Assembly: GCA_024277255.1 (NCBI GenBank)
Contig: JAJRVQ010000170.1
Span: 1 to 64,000, forward strand
DNA length: 64,000 nucleotides
Reading direction: 5' to 3'
From: Acidobacteriota bacterium
GTDB lineage: Bacteria > Acidobacteriota > Thermoanaerobaculia > Multivoradales > SZUA-115
Shown here piece after piece: positions 56,322-64,000 of this stretch (positions are counted from its first letter, which is position 1; each line of letters starts with the position of its first letter). The position numbers and the translations under genes were made by a program. The notes beneath the pieces were generated by a model. The model was given only the letters and a program-made list of their open reading frames with translations, did not search any database and was not told the origin of the DNA.

Positions 56322-58751
56322 CTATTCGCCGTAGGGCACCCAGACGTTCTTGATCTGCGTCGCGTGGCGCAGGAAGTCTTGGCCGGCGCCCTGGAGGGGA
56401 TCCGACCAGTCGCGGGCGTGGCCGTAGTTCACCCAGGTCTGCTTCAGGTTGTCGGCGGAGGCTCGTTCGATCGCGGTGCTGCCTTCGCGGCTCCCGAAGT
56501 ACCAGATGGCGTCGATGTCCGCGTGGTCGGCCAACACACCGGCCAGCAGTTCGCGCTCGCCGGTGACGATGTTGACCACGCCGCCCGGCAGGTCGGAGGT
56601 GTCGAGCACTTGATAGAGATCGGTCACCGCCAGCGGATGGCGCTCGGAGGGAACGGCGACGACGGTGTTGCCCATCGCCACGGCGGCGAAGACGGCCGAG
56701 ACGAAGGCGAGCAGGGGCGCTTCTTCGGGGCAGAGGATGGCCAGCGTGCCGATCGGTTCCGGCACGGCCAGGGTGAAGTTGCGGATCGGGGTCGAATGAA
56801 TCCGGCCGTCGTACTTGTCGGCCCAGGCCGCCCAGTGGAAGAGCCGTTCCACGGCGAGATCCACCTCGCGCTGGGCCGCCCGCTTCTTGGCGCTGGTCAT
56901 CGCGGTCAGCCGGTGGGTGAATTCGTCGCGGCGGGCCGCCAGGTTCTCACCCACATAGTAGAGAATCTGCGCCTTGAGATGGCCGTTGCACCCTCCCCAT
57001 CCGGCCGCTTTGCGCGCCGCGGCCACGGCGTTGCGGATGTCTTTGCGGTTGCCTTCGCCCGCCTCGCCGATCAACCGACCTTTGGGATCGACCACCGGAC
57101 GGCTGTAGCCTCCGTCGGGCCGTGCCTGTTTGCCGCCGATGTACATCTTGGCGGTGCGGTCGATGGTGCGCAGACCGGAGTTGGGGGCCGGCGCGGCTAC
57201 GGAGTGAGCCGTTGCGGCGGCTGACTTGCCGTCGTCGTCCGCCGGCTTGCGGCTCGCCTTGGCCTTGGCTTCCCAATTCGGCTGGAGATACTCGAACAGC
57301 CCCTCGCGCCCGCCTTCGCGCCCGTAGCCGCTCTCGCGGTAGCCGCCGAAGCCGGCGGCGGCGTCGAAGAGGTTGGTCGAGTTGATCCACACCGTACCAG
57401 CCTTGATCTTGGCGGCGACGTCGTGGGCCAGGTTGATGTTCTCGGTCCACACGCTAGCCGCCAGCCCGTAGCGGGTGTTGTTGGCCAGTTGCACCGCCTC
57501 GGCCGGCGTGCGGAAGGTCATCGACACCAGGACCGGTCCGAAGATCTCGACCTGGGCGATAGTAGAGGCGGGAGAAACGTCGGTGAACAGGGTCGGCGGG
57601 TAGAAGCAACCGTTTTCGGGGAGCTTGCAGGAGGGTTGCCACAAGGTGGCCCCTTCGTCGACGCCTTGCTGCACCAGGTTGCGGATCGTATCGAGCTGCA
57701 CCGGCGCCACGATGGCGCCGATATCGATCGCCTTGTCGGCGGGATCACCGACGCGCAGCTTCTCCATGCGGGCTCGCAGCTTGGCGTAGAACGGTTCGGC
57801 GACCCCCTCCTGGACCAGCAGCCGCGAACCGGCGCAGCAGACCTCGCCCTGGTTGAACCAGATGGCGTCGACCACCCCCTCGACGGCGCTGTCGAGATCG
57901 GCATCGTCAAAGACGGTGAAGGGGGATTTGCCGCCCAGTTCGAGGGAGAGCTTCTTGCCGCTGCCGGCGGTGGCGCGGCGGATGATGCGCCCCACTTCGG
58001 TGGAGCCGGTGAAGGCGATCTTGTCGATTCCTGAGTGGTTGACCAGTAACGCGCCGGTACGTCCATCGCCGGTGACCAGGTTGACGACTCCGGGCGGCAG
58101 CCCCACTTGCTGGCAGATCTCGGCGAAGGCGATCGCCGACAGGTTGGTGAACTCGGCCGGCTTGAGCACCACCGTGTTGCCCATGGCGATGGCCGGTGCG
58201 ATCTTCCACGCCAGCATCAACAGCGGGAAGTTCCACGGGATGATCTGGCCGGCGACGCCGAGGGGAACTTGGTCGGGCAGCTCGGTGGCCATCAGCTGGC
58301 TCCAGCCGGCATGGTGGTAGAAGTGGCGCGCGACCAGGGGCACATCGAGGTCGCGGGTCTCGCGAATCGGCTTGCCGTTGTCCAAGGTCTCGAGCATCGC
58401 CAGTAGCCGGGAGTTCTTCTGCACGTGGCGGGCGATGGCGTAGAGGTAGCGCGCCCGGCCATGGCCACCGAGTTTCCACCAACCGGGCTGCGCCCGGCGC
58501 GCCGCGGCCACCGCGGCGTTGACTTGCGCCTCGCCGCACTGGGCAACTTGGCCGAGTTCTTCGGAGGTCGCCGGGTTGAAGGTGGCGAAACTCTCCACCT
58601 GCAGTTCGCTGGCGGGGTGCAGCTGGCCGTCGATAAAGGGCCCGAAGGAGCGTTGATGGGCTTCCAGCCATCTCTCGGCCGGGCCGGCTCCTTCGGGGGC
58701 GGGACCATACTCCATGGTCTCGAACAGCTCGGCAATCGGGGCGGTTGTCAT
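56322..58751 (-). CDS. Tandem aldehyde dehydrogenase (active + degenerate domain)
   Basis: 809 residues holding two ALDH domains. The first (about 1-500) is complete: 'IIPWNFPLLMLAWKIAPAIAMGNTVVLKPAE', 'FTGSTEVG', Glu in 'LELGGKSPF' and catalytic Cys in 'FNQGEVCCAGS'. The second (about 530-809) keeps the NAD-binding type fold ('GTLAILCPEEAPLLAFVSAVFAAVAMGNTVV') but lacks the Cys loop, so it is likely structural. The neighbour deoC (30 nt upstream) suggests oxidation of acetaldehyde from deoxyribose breakdown. Confidence 0.9.
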   Translation of the reverse strand: MTTAPIAELFETMEYGPAPEGAGPAERWLEAHQRSFGPFIDGQLHPASELQVESFATFNPATSEELGQVAQCGEAQVNAAVAAARRAQPGWWKLGGHGRARYLYAIARHVQKNSRLLAMLETLDNGKPIRETRDLDVPLVARHFYHHAGWSQLMATELPDQVPLGVAGQIIPWNFPLLMLAWKIAPAIAMGNTVVLKPAEFTNLSAIAFAEICQQVGLPPGVVNLVTGDGRTGALLVNHSGIDKIAFTGSTEVGRIIRRATAGSGKKLSLELGGKSPFTVFDDADLDSAVEGVVDAIWFNQGEVCCAGSRLLVQEGVAEPFYAKLRARMEKLRVGDPADKAIDIGAIVAPVQLDTIRNLVQQGVDEGATLWQPSCKLPENGCFYPPTLFTDVSPASTIAQVEIFGPVLVSMTFRTPAEAVQLANNTRYGLAASVWTENINLAHDVAAKIKAGTVWINSTNLFDAAAGFGGYRESGYGREGGREGLFEYLQPNWEAKAKASRKPADDDGKSAAATAHSVAAPAPNSGLRTIDRTAKMYIGGKQARPDGGYSRPVVDPKGRLIGEAGEGNRKDIRNAVAAARKAAGWGGCNGHLKAQILYYVGENLAARRDEFTHRLTAMTSAKKRAAQREVDLAVERLFHWAAWADKYDGRIHSTPIRNFTLAVPEPIGTLAILCPEEAPLLAFVSAVFAAVAMGNTVVAVPSERHPLAVTDLYQVLDTSDLPGGVVNIVTGERELLAGVLADHADIDAIWYFGSREGSTAIERASADNLKQTWVNYGHARDWSDPLQGAGQDFLRHATQIKNVWVPYGE

Positions 58752-58781
58752 GGGCTGGTTTCCTCTTGGGATGCCCCAGGC

Positions 58782-59816
58782 TTAGCCGATGGGGTGGCGG
58801 AACGAGGCGGAGTAGTGGCCGGTGAGGTGGTGTTCGAGTTGCCGTTCGAGGTCGGCCAGCAGGCTGCTGGCGCCGAAGCGAAACAGTTCGCGGCGCAGCC
58901 AAGCGTCGCCCAGCTCCTCTTTCATCAAGGAGAGCCACTCGACCGCCTGCTTGGCCGTACTGATGCCACCCGCCGGCTTGAAACCGACCCGCCAGCCGGT
59001 GCGCTGTTCGTACTCGCGGATGGCGCGAACCATGATCAGGCTGACCGGCAGGGTCGCGTTGACCTTCTCTTTGCCGGTCGAGGTCTTGATGAAGTCGGCG
59101 CCGGCCATCATCGCCACCCGGCTGGCGCGCGCCACGTTGCGCAGCGTGCCGAGTTCGCCGGTGGCGAGGATCGTCTTGAGATGAGCCTCGCCGCAGGCCT
59201 GGCGGAAGGCTCGGATTTCGTCGTAGAGGGCCTGCCAGTCACCGCGCAGCACATGGGCGCGGGTGACCACGATGTCGATCTCCTGAGCCCCCCGCGCCAC
59301 CGAACGGTGGATCTCCTCGAGGCGTTGCTCGAAGGGCGAGAGGCCGGCCGGGAATCCGGCGGAGACGGCGCAGACCGGAACCGCGGAGCCGGCGAGCGCC
59401 TCGACCGCGGTTTCGATCATCGCGTCGTAGACGCAGATCGAAGCGACGCGCAACTGAAGATCGCCAACGCCAAGGCCGTCCAGGATCTCCTGGCGAACCG
59501 GTTGCCGTGCCTTGGCGCACAACCGGCGGACCCGACCGGGAGTGTCGTCCCCGGCCAGGGTGGTCAGATCGATGCAGGTGATGGCGCGCAGCTGCCAGGC
59601 CGCTTGCCATGCCTTCTTCACCGAGCGCCGCTTGCCCATGGTGGCGGCACGGCGCTCGACGGCGCTGGTGTTGACCCGCACATCGCCCACCCAATCCAAG
59701 TCGAGTTCGGTGCCCGCGTTGCGCTGCGCGTGGTCGCCTGCCTCGGTGGGGGATGCGGGTACTGGCTGTGGATCGGGTGCGGGGCGCGGGCGGCTACGGA
59801 TCTCTTCGACGGTCAT
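58782..59816 (-). CDS. deoC: Deoxyribose-phosphate aldolase
   Basis: 344 residues, longer than E. coli DeoC (259) by an N-terminal extension. Schiff-base Lys is in 'ADFIKTSTGK', with the second Lys in 'VGFKPAGGI' and Asp in 'ITCIDLTTLAGDD'. It splits 2-deoxyribose-5-phosphate into glyceraldehyde-3-phosphate and acetaldehyde. The downstream ALDH would oxidise the acetaldehyde. Confidence 0.93.
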   Translation of the reverse strand: MTVEEIRSRPRPAPDPQPVPASPTEAGDHAQRNAGTELDLDWVGDVRVNTSAVERRAATMGKRRSVKKAWQAAWQLRAITCIDLTTLAGDDTPGRVRRLCAKARQPVRQEILDGLGVGDLQLRVASICVYDAMIETAVEALAGSAVPVCAVSAGFPAGLSPFEQRLEEIHRSVARGAQEIDIVVTRAHVLRGDWQALYDEIRAFRQACGEAHLKTILATGELGTLRNVARASRVAMMAGADFIKTSTGKEKVNATLPVSLIMVRAIREYEQRTGWRVGFKPAGGISTAKQAVEWLSLMKEELGDAWLRRELFRFGASSLLADLERQLEHHLTGHYSASFRHPIG

Positions 59817-59989
59817 AGGGCAGGTACCTGGCGCGAGCGAGGCCGGTTGCGGGTTAACCCTGAGGATATCACGCGCTTATGGGCCCTTCGGTGGTGGCGC
59901 GGGCGCTCATCGCGGACGATTCTTCAGCACGCAGCGTATAGAGCGTATAGTTGGATAACAAACCGGCAACGAGAAGGAGGTCCGGAGTG

Positions 59990-61300
59990 ATGAGCAAGCT
60001 CAGCCGTCGTGCGTGGATGGTGATGTTGGTCGTGGTGCTGGGCGTAGCCGTGGTTCTGGTGGTAGGCAGAGCACGCGCTCGTGAAGCCGACGCTCAGATG
60101 CTGGCCACCTGGAAGGCCGAGCTTGGCGGGCAGACCTTTCCGGAACGCTTTCCGTCCCGCCCGACCAACAGCGCTGCGGTGGAGCTGGATCGGATCGTTG
60201 CGGAGATTGGGATCGACCTCCTGGGGTTGGAAGCCACCGGCAACGACCTCGACGCTCCCAGCGTAGACAGTGAACTGACCCTGGGTCTCACCAAGGTCCG
60301 GCTGTATTTGACCACGCTGAATGCGTCCAAAGCGGGCAAGCTCCCAGCTCCCGCCGAGGAACTCCAAGAGTTTCGCCAGCGTGCGGCCCCCGTGACCCAA
60401 GCCGTCATCGCGGCCCTGAACGAGGGTCCACTACCGCAGTGGGGTATGGATCTCAGTCGTGGCTTTGAGGCACCGATTCCCAATTTCTTGGGCCAACTTC
60501 AGTTGGTGGACTTGCTGGTCTTCGAAGCCATGGAGCAAAGTCGCACGGGAACCACAGAGGCGGCTCTCGAAGCGCTAGAGGCGGCCTGGCGGCTGAGCGG
60601 TACGGCGCGCGAGATGCCGTACCTGATTAGCCAGTTGATCGCCAATTCCCAGGTCAAGCGTCACCTGCTGGCTCTGCGCCAGATGTGCGACGTACCTGCG
60701 GTCTGGGGGGAGAGGTTGCGGGAACTCGATCCGCATCAGGGGTTGACTCGGGCTTTTCACGGTGAAGCGTGGGTGGCGTACCACACCGCCTCGCTCGATG
60801 AGCTGCCGGCGCTCGGCAGTCGCCTCCCACCTTCTCGATTCGCGCCCGAGCGGTGGATGCTGCGCGATCATGCCCGCCGTCTCGCCAAGTTGACCGCCGA
60901 GTTGTCGATGGAGCCGCTGAACACTTTCGATCCCGCTGTATTTGGCGCCCGGGCCGCCGAGCAGATCCCGCGCTGGCAGATCTACAGCCGGCAGATTCTC
61001 CCCAACCTGTGGGACCCTTGGGCGCGCACGACGCGCATCGGCCTCTCTTCCGAACTGGCCGCCCTGGTGATCGAAGAGCGCGCCCGTCTCGCCGCTGGCG
61101 GGCAGATCGGTGAGTCAGGGCTTGTGCCCAGCCAACCGTCTCGCATCGAAGGTCTCACCTGGCGCTTCGAACGCTCGGCCGATGCGGTGACCATCTCTCT
61201 CGATGGCGAGTTGGTGACGCCAGCACCCATCGCCCCCGGCAAGATGCCGCTCCCACTCAGCTACACGATTCATCGCGGAGAGTGCGCGGCACTCTCTTAG
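59990..61300 (+). CDS. Membrane-anchored hypothetical protein
   Basis: 436 residues from ATG 59990 with AAGGAGG upstream; the track start is 13 codons earlier without support. One N-terminal helix ('MVMLVVVLGVAVVLVVGRA') anchors a large, mostly helical extracytoplasmic part ('LDRIVAEIGIDLLGLEATGNDL', 'LEALEAAWRLSGTAREMPYLI'). No known family is recognised. It ends at a strong bidirectional terminator. Confidence 0.72.
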   Translation: MSKLSRRAWMVMLVVVLGVAVVLVVGRARAREADAQMLATWKAELGGQTFPERFPSRPTNSAAVELDRIVAEIGIDLLGLEATGNDLDAPSVDSELTLGLTKVRLYLTTLNASKAGKLPAPAEELQEFRQRAAPVTQAVIAALNEGPLPQWGMDLSRGFEAPIPNFLGQLQLVDLLVFEAMEQSRTGTTEAALEALEAAWRLSGTAREMPYLISQLIANSQVKRHLLALRQMCDVPAVWGERLRELDPHQGLTRAFHGEAWVAYHTASLDELPALGSRLPPSRFAPERWMLRDHARRLAKLTAELSMEPLNTFDPAVFGARAAEQIPRWQIYSRQILPNLWDPWARTTRIGLSSELAALVIEERARLAAGGQIGESGLVPSQPSRIEGLTWRFERSADAVTISLDGELVTPAPIAPGKMPLPLSYTIHRGECAALS

Positions 61301-61318
61301 CGGTTCGTGATGCGGGAA

Positions 61319-61349
61319 GCAGGGAAAGACTCGAACGGTCTTTCCCTGC
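61319..61349. terminator. Bidirectional terminator between convergent genes
   Basis: GCAGGGAAAGAC and GTCTTTCCCTGC form a perfect 12-bp stem with a 7-nt loop. It lies in the 71-nt gap between the hypothetical gene and the convergent RNase gene, so it can serve both. There is no long T-run on either side. Confidence 0.75.
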
Positions 61350-61371
61350 CAGCTCCTAGATCTGCCAACCC

Positions 61372-63726
61372 CTAGATCAGAGTCACGAACGGGTCGTTGA
61401 TGTCGAACGGAGGAAGGCCGGCCGTCTCCTCGGCTGCGGGGGGTGCCTCGGCGGCCGGTGGCGGCGGCGGGGCGGCAGCAGTGCTGTCCGCCCCATCTTC
61501 CGAGCCCACTTCCTGACTTTCGTCGCTCTGCGACTTCGCGCGACCCCGCGGTCTGCGGCGGCTACCGGACCTCGGGCGCCGAGCGCGCGGCTTCGCTTCG
61601 GCCTGGTCCTCAGACCCGTCGCTGTGTGAGTCGGCTTGTTCGCCGGCCGTCGTAACCTCTGGCTGCTCGCCGGCCTCCGGCTGTTCGCTGGCCTCGGCGA
61701 CCGGCCGCCGGCTGCGTCGCTTGCGGCGCGGCCGCTTGGGGAGCATCACGTCGCCGTCCTCGTTGACCAGCAACTCGGGCTCGTCGCTTGAGTTTGGCTG
61801 CACTTCAGCCGCTGCGCTGTGCTGTGTTGCCGAGTCCGCCACATTGGCCTCGTCTGTCATTTCGGCCTCGCCCGGCGAGCGCCGTCGACCGCGACCACTC
61901 CGCGAGCGCCGCCTGCGACTGGCCGGTTTGGTGTCAGCCTCGGTGGCCCCTTGGTCAGCGTCGTTTTCGCTCGACCCGGCGCTCAGCTCGGTCGGTGGCT
62001 GAGCCGCGAACGGTTCCTCGCCGGTCCCGTCCTCTGACTCTTCGCCGCGTGCCTCCCGCTCTATCACCTCGGGCTCGGTGGCACGCCGGCGTCCGCGACC
62101 TCCGCGGCGGCCCCGCCGCCGCCGACTGCGGCCTCGGGGTGCTTCGTCCTCAGTGCTGTCGCCGGTGTCGTCTGCGAGGATTGGCTCGATCAGCGCGGAA
62201 GCGTCCACCTTCGCTTTGGTCACCCGTGGCGTGCGCGGGCGAGCCTTCCTCGGGTCGCGCGTCGTCCACTCGATCTCCTGCTCGGGGCGGTGGAGAAGCG
62301 GGTCCGAGATGACTTCGATCTTCATATCGAACTCGGTTTCGAGTTCCGCCAGCTGCCGGCGCCGCGCATTCTGAAAATCGTCGGCCAGCGCCGGGTGAAG
62401 CCTCACCCTTGCCTTGGCCAGCCTGCCGCCCGCGGCTCGGGCTTCGATGCGCCGAATGAGGCCGAGCGCGACCATCTCCGGGCTGGGGACACGGCCGGTG
62501 CCGTCGCAGGTCGGACAGGCCTGGTGAGTGCGGATGTGGAGCGCTTGCTGGATCCGCTGGCGGTTGATTTCGAGCAGGCCGTTGCCGCTGATCCTGCCGA
62601 TCGTGTGGCGTGCCTTGTCTGCCTTCATCGCATCGCGCAGAGCCTTCTCCAGCTTGCGCCGGTGGCGCATGTTGCGCATGTCGATGAAGTCCACCACCAT
62701 CAGACCGCCGATGTCGCGCAGGCGCAGCTGGCGGGCCACTTCGACAGCGGCTTCGAGGTTGGTGTTGAGGGCGGTTTCCGCTTGGCTGCTGGCGCCGGTC
62801 GATCGCCCGGAGTTGACATCGATCGCGGTCAACGCCTCGGTTGGGTCGACGACGATGGAGCCGCCGCCGGGCAGGTCGACACGGCGCTGGTAGATCTTCT
62901 CGATCTGTACTTCCAAGTTGAATTTTGAGAACAGCGGCGCGCGCTCGGTGTAGCGAATCAGTTGCGTCTTGCTACGCGGCATGAAGGCCTTCATGTACTC
63001 CTCGGCCTTGGCGTACGCTTCGTCTGTGTCGACGAGGACTTCGCCGATCGAGCTGCTGAGGTAGTCGCGAAGCGCTTGCAGGATCAGGTTCTGATCGCTG
63101 TACAGTAGACGAGTGCCTTTGCCCTGGCGGGCGGCGGTGCCGACCTTCTTCCACACGCGCAGCAGCGCCGATAGATCGCGACGCAGCGCCGTCTTGTTCT
63201 GGTCGATGGCGTTGGTGCGCACGATCAGGCCACAGCCCGGCGGCAGTTCCAGGCTGTTGATATGGGTGCGTAACGCCTTGCGGGTTTCTTCGTCCTCCAC
63301 CTTGCGCGAGATGCCGCGGGTGCTGTCGAAGGGGGTGAGCACCAGGTAGCGACCGGCGATCGAGATGTTGGTGGTCAGCGCGGCGCCTTTGTTGCCTTCG
63401 GGCTCACGGACCACCTGCACCACGATCGGCTTGCCGCGCTCGAGGACATCCTCGATCCGCGGGCGGCTGCCCTTGTTGGGCTTGCGGTAGTAGGCCTCGG
63501 GGACGACGTCTTGAATGGGCAGGAAGCCGTGGCGCTCGGCGCCAAAATCGATGAAAGCTGCGTTGAGGCTGGGTTGAACGTTGGCGATGGTGCCGCGGTA
63601 GATGTTGCCTCGGGTCAGGCCGTGCTCGGCGACTTCAACCTGGTATTCCTCCAGGGTCGAGTCGCTCACGACGGCGACGCGTAGTTCTTCCGGAACCTGC
63701 GCGTTGATGAGCATTCTGCGGGTCAC
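61372..63726 (-). CDS. Ribonuclease E/G family endoribonuclease
   Basis: 784 residues from GTG 63726, preferred because GGAG lies 5 nt upstream and the protein then begins 'TRRMLINAQVPEELRVAVV' as in family members. An S1-like RNA-binding part comes first, then the catalytic DNase I-like subdomain ('AIDVNSGRSTG', 'GGLMVVDFIDM') and Zn-link 'CPTCDGTGRV'. The last ~270 residues are disordered and rich in Arg, Glu and Ala ('RRRRGRRGGRGRRRA'), an RNA-binding and scaffold-type tail. It performs mRNA decay and rRNA processing. Confidence 0.92.
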   Translation of the reverse strand: MTRRMLINAQVPEELRVAVVSDSTLEEYQVEVAEHGLTRGNIYRGTIANVQPSLNAAFIDFGAERHGFLPIQDVVPEAYYRKPNKGSRPRIEDVLERGKPIVVQVVREPEGNKGAALTTNISIAGRYLVLTPFDSTRGISRKVEDEETRKALRTHINSLELPPGCGLIVRTNAIDQNKTALRRDLSALLRVWKKVGTAARQGKGTRLLYSDQNLILQALRDYLSSSIGEVLVDTDEAYAKAEEYMKAFMPRSKTQLIRYTERAPLFSKFNLEVQIEKIYQRRVDLPGGGSIVVDPTEALTAIDVNSGRSTGASSQAETALNTNLEAAVEVARQLRLRDIGGLMVVDFIDMRNMRHRRKLEKALRDAMKADKARHTIGRISGNGLLEINRQRIQQALHIRTHQACPTCDGTGRVPSPEMVALGLIRRIEARAAGGRLAKARVRLHPALADDFQNARRRQLAELETEFDMKIEVISDPLLHRPEQEIEWTTRDPRKARPRTPRVTKAKVDASALIEPILADDTGDSTEDEAPRGRSRRRRGRRGGRGRRRATEPEVIEREARGEESEDGTGEEPFAAQPPTELSAGSSENDADQGATEADTKPASRRRRSRSGRGRRRSPGEAEMTDEANVADSATQHSAAAEVQPNSSDEPELLVNEDGDVMLPKRPRRKRRSRRPVAEASEQPEAGEQPEVTTAGEQADSHSDGSEDQAEAKPRARRPRSGSRRRPRGRAKSQSDESQEVGSEDGADSTAAAPPPPPAAEAPPAAEETAGLPPFDINDPFVTLI

Positions 63727-63781
63727 ATAGTCTCCAATGCTGTTTTGGGCGCCTAGAAATAGGCGGGGGGCCGGACATCGG

Positions 63782-63820
63782 CCTCGGCGCCCTGTTCTCC
63801 TAAAGAGTTCGGCGCCGAGG
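63782..63820 (-). promoter_or_regulatory. Hairpin in the RNase E/G leader
   Basis: CCTCGGCGCC and GGCGCCGAGG form a perfect 10-bp stem around a 19-nt loop, 56-94 nt upstream of the GTG start. E. coli rne is autoregulated through leader hairpins cut by RNase E, so this is a candidate for the same control. The rest of 63727-64000 shows no gene. Confidence 0.5.
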
Positions 63821-64000
63821 AGGCCAGGATGAGTTTGCGAGCTAGTTGTGCTCAAGCAAGGACCCGCGCGGGCTCGGCTTCTACTTTTTTCGCCGTAGCC
63901 CGGGGTCGACTGACCTCGGGTGCAGACTCTATCCCGGATTGACCTTGCTGGCTACCGTCAACTTGCCGATTTGACAAATCGGTGATGATCTTCCATCCTT

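Noticed and set aside
56163-57224. 353-residue plus-strand ORF antisense to the S1/P1 nuclease and aldehyde dehydrogenase
   Set aside because: No motif, overlaps two confident genes on the other strand.
58425-59990. 521-residue plus-strand ORF across aldehyde dehydrogenase and deoC
   Set aside because: Antisense to two confident enzymes with catalytic motifs; composition is that of a shadow frame.

Overview
The window is GC-rich, densely coded bacterial DNA from a Gram-negative: it has outer-membrane porins, TolC and Omp85 proteins, lipoproteins and periplasmic cytochromes. The C-terminal 'FSNGFESGG..GGWA' tail on the gene at 2183, the fused double aldehyde dehydrogenase next to deoC, and the likely use of selenocysteine all fit an Acidobacteriota-type genome (Thermoanaerobaculia-like). 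That placement is an inference. No rRNA, tRNA or CRISPR array was seen.

Layout. 1-2.1 kb: end of a DesK/DesR-type two-component pair and two secreted or membrane hypotheticals. 2.2-8.3 kb: a c-type-haem protein, then ApbE, a porin, a flavinylated FMN-binding protein and a PepSY membrane protein, which together look like a flavin-based electron-transfer module behind an FNR/CRP-type box. 8.4-10.9 kb: GH25 lysozyme, a nuclease-fold secreted protein and a membrane protein. 11.1-30.8 kb: a large copper/silver resistance island. It contains CusCBA with cusB frameshifted, accessory periplasmic proteins, a sigma-54 two-component system with two well-formed -24/-12 promoters, a PII-like protein, DUF2933, DUF5676 and a CopA ATPase. 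30.7-33.5 kb: a Phd/VapC toxin-antitoxin cassette bracketed by a duplicated copA 3' end, then a DUF4276/AAA ATPase pair of anti-phage type.

33.7-38.9 kb is the most striking segment. It is a mercury-resistance-like operon read leftwards: CsoR-family repressor, MerA, an outer-membrane protein, an NHL lipoprotein, a MerP-like protein, MerT and a thioredoxin-like protein. The MerP-like gene has in-frame UGA codons at both positions of the metal-binding CxxC (giving UxxU). The last gene has UGA at the first position of a CxxC (giving UGVC). Both have a SECIS-like hairpin just downstream of the UGA. I read both as selenoproteins.

39-50.4 kb: Omp85 protein, an rRNA methyltransferase, an NFACT-R protein, an active/inactive M16 peptidase pair, an IS3-family element with a -1 frameshift site, two alpha/beta hydrolases and a zinc-ribbon protein. 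50.4-55.4 kb: a MazF-like toxin split by a 161-bp MITE, then an operon of a small protein, an AbiEii-like nucleotidyltransferase and a 1146-residue nuclease-STAND ATPase (Avs-like defence). 55.5-63.8 kb: S1/P1 nuclease, double-domain aldehyde dehydrogenase and DeoC, an unrecognised membrane-anchored protein, a bidirectional terminator and ribonuclease E/G with a hairpin in its leader.

Together the genes deal with metal stress (copper and mercury-like), respiration-linked flavin/haem proteins, and several stacked defence or toxin-antitoxin loci, consistent with an accessory chromosomal region shaped by repeated insertion.
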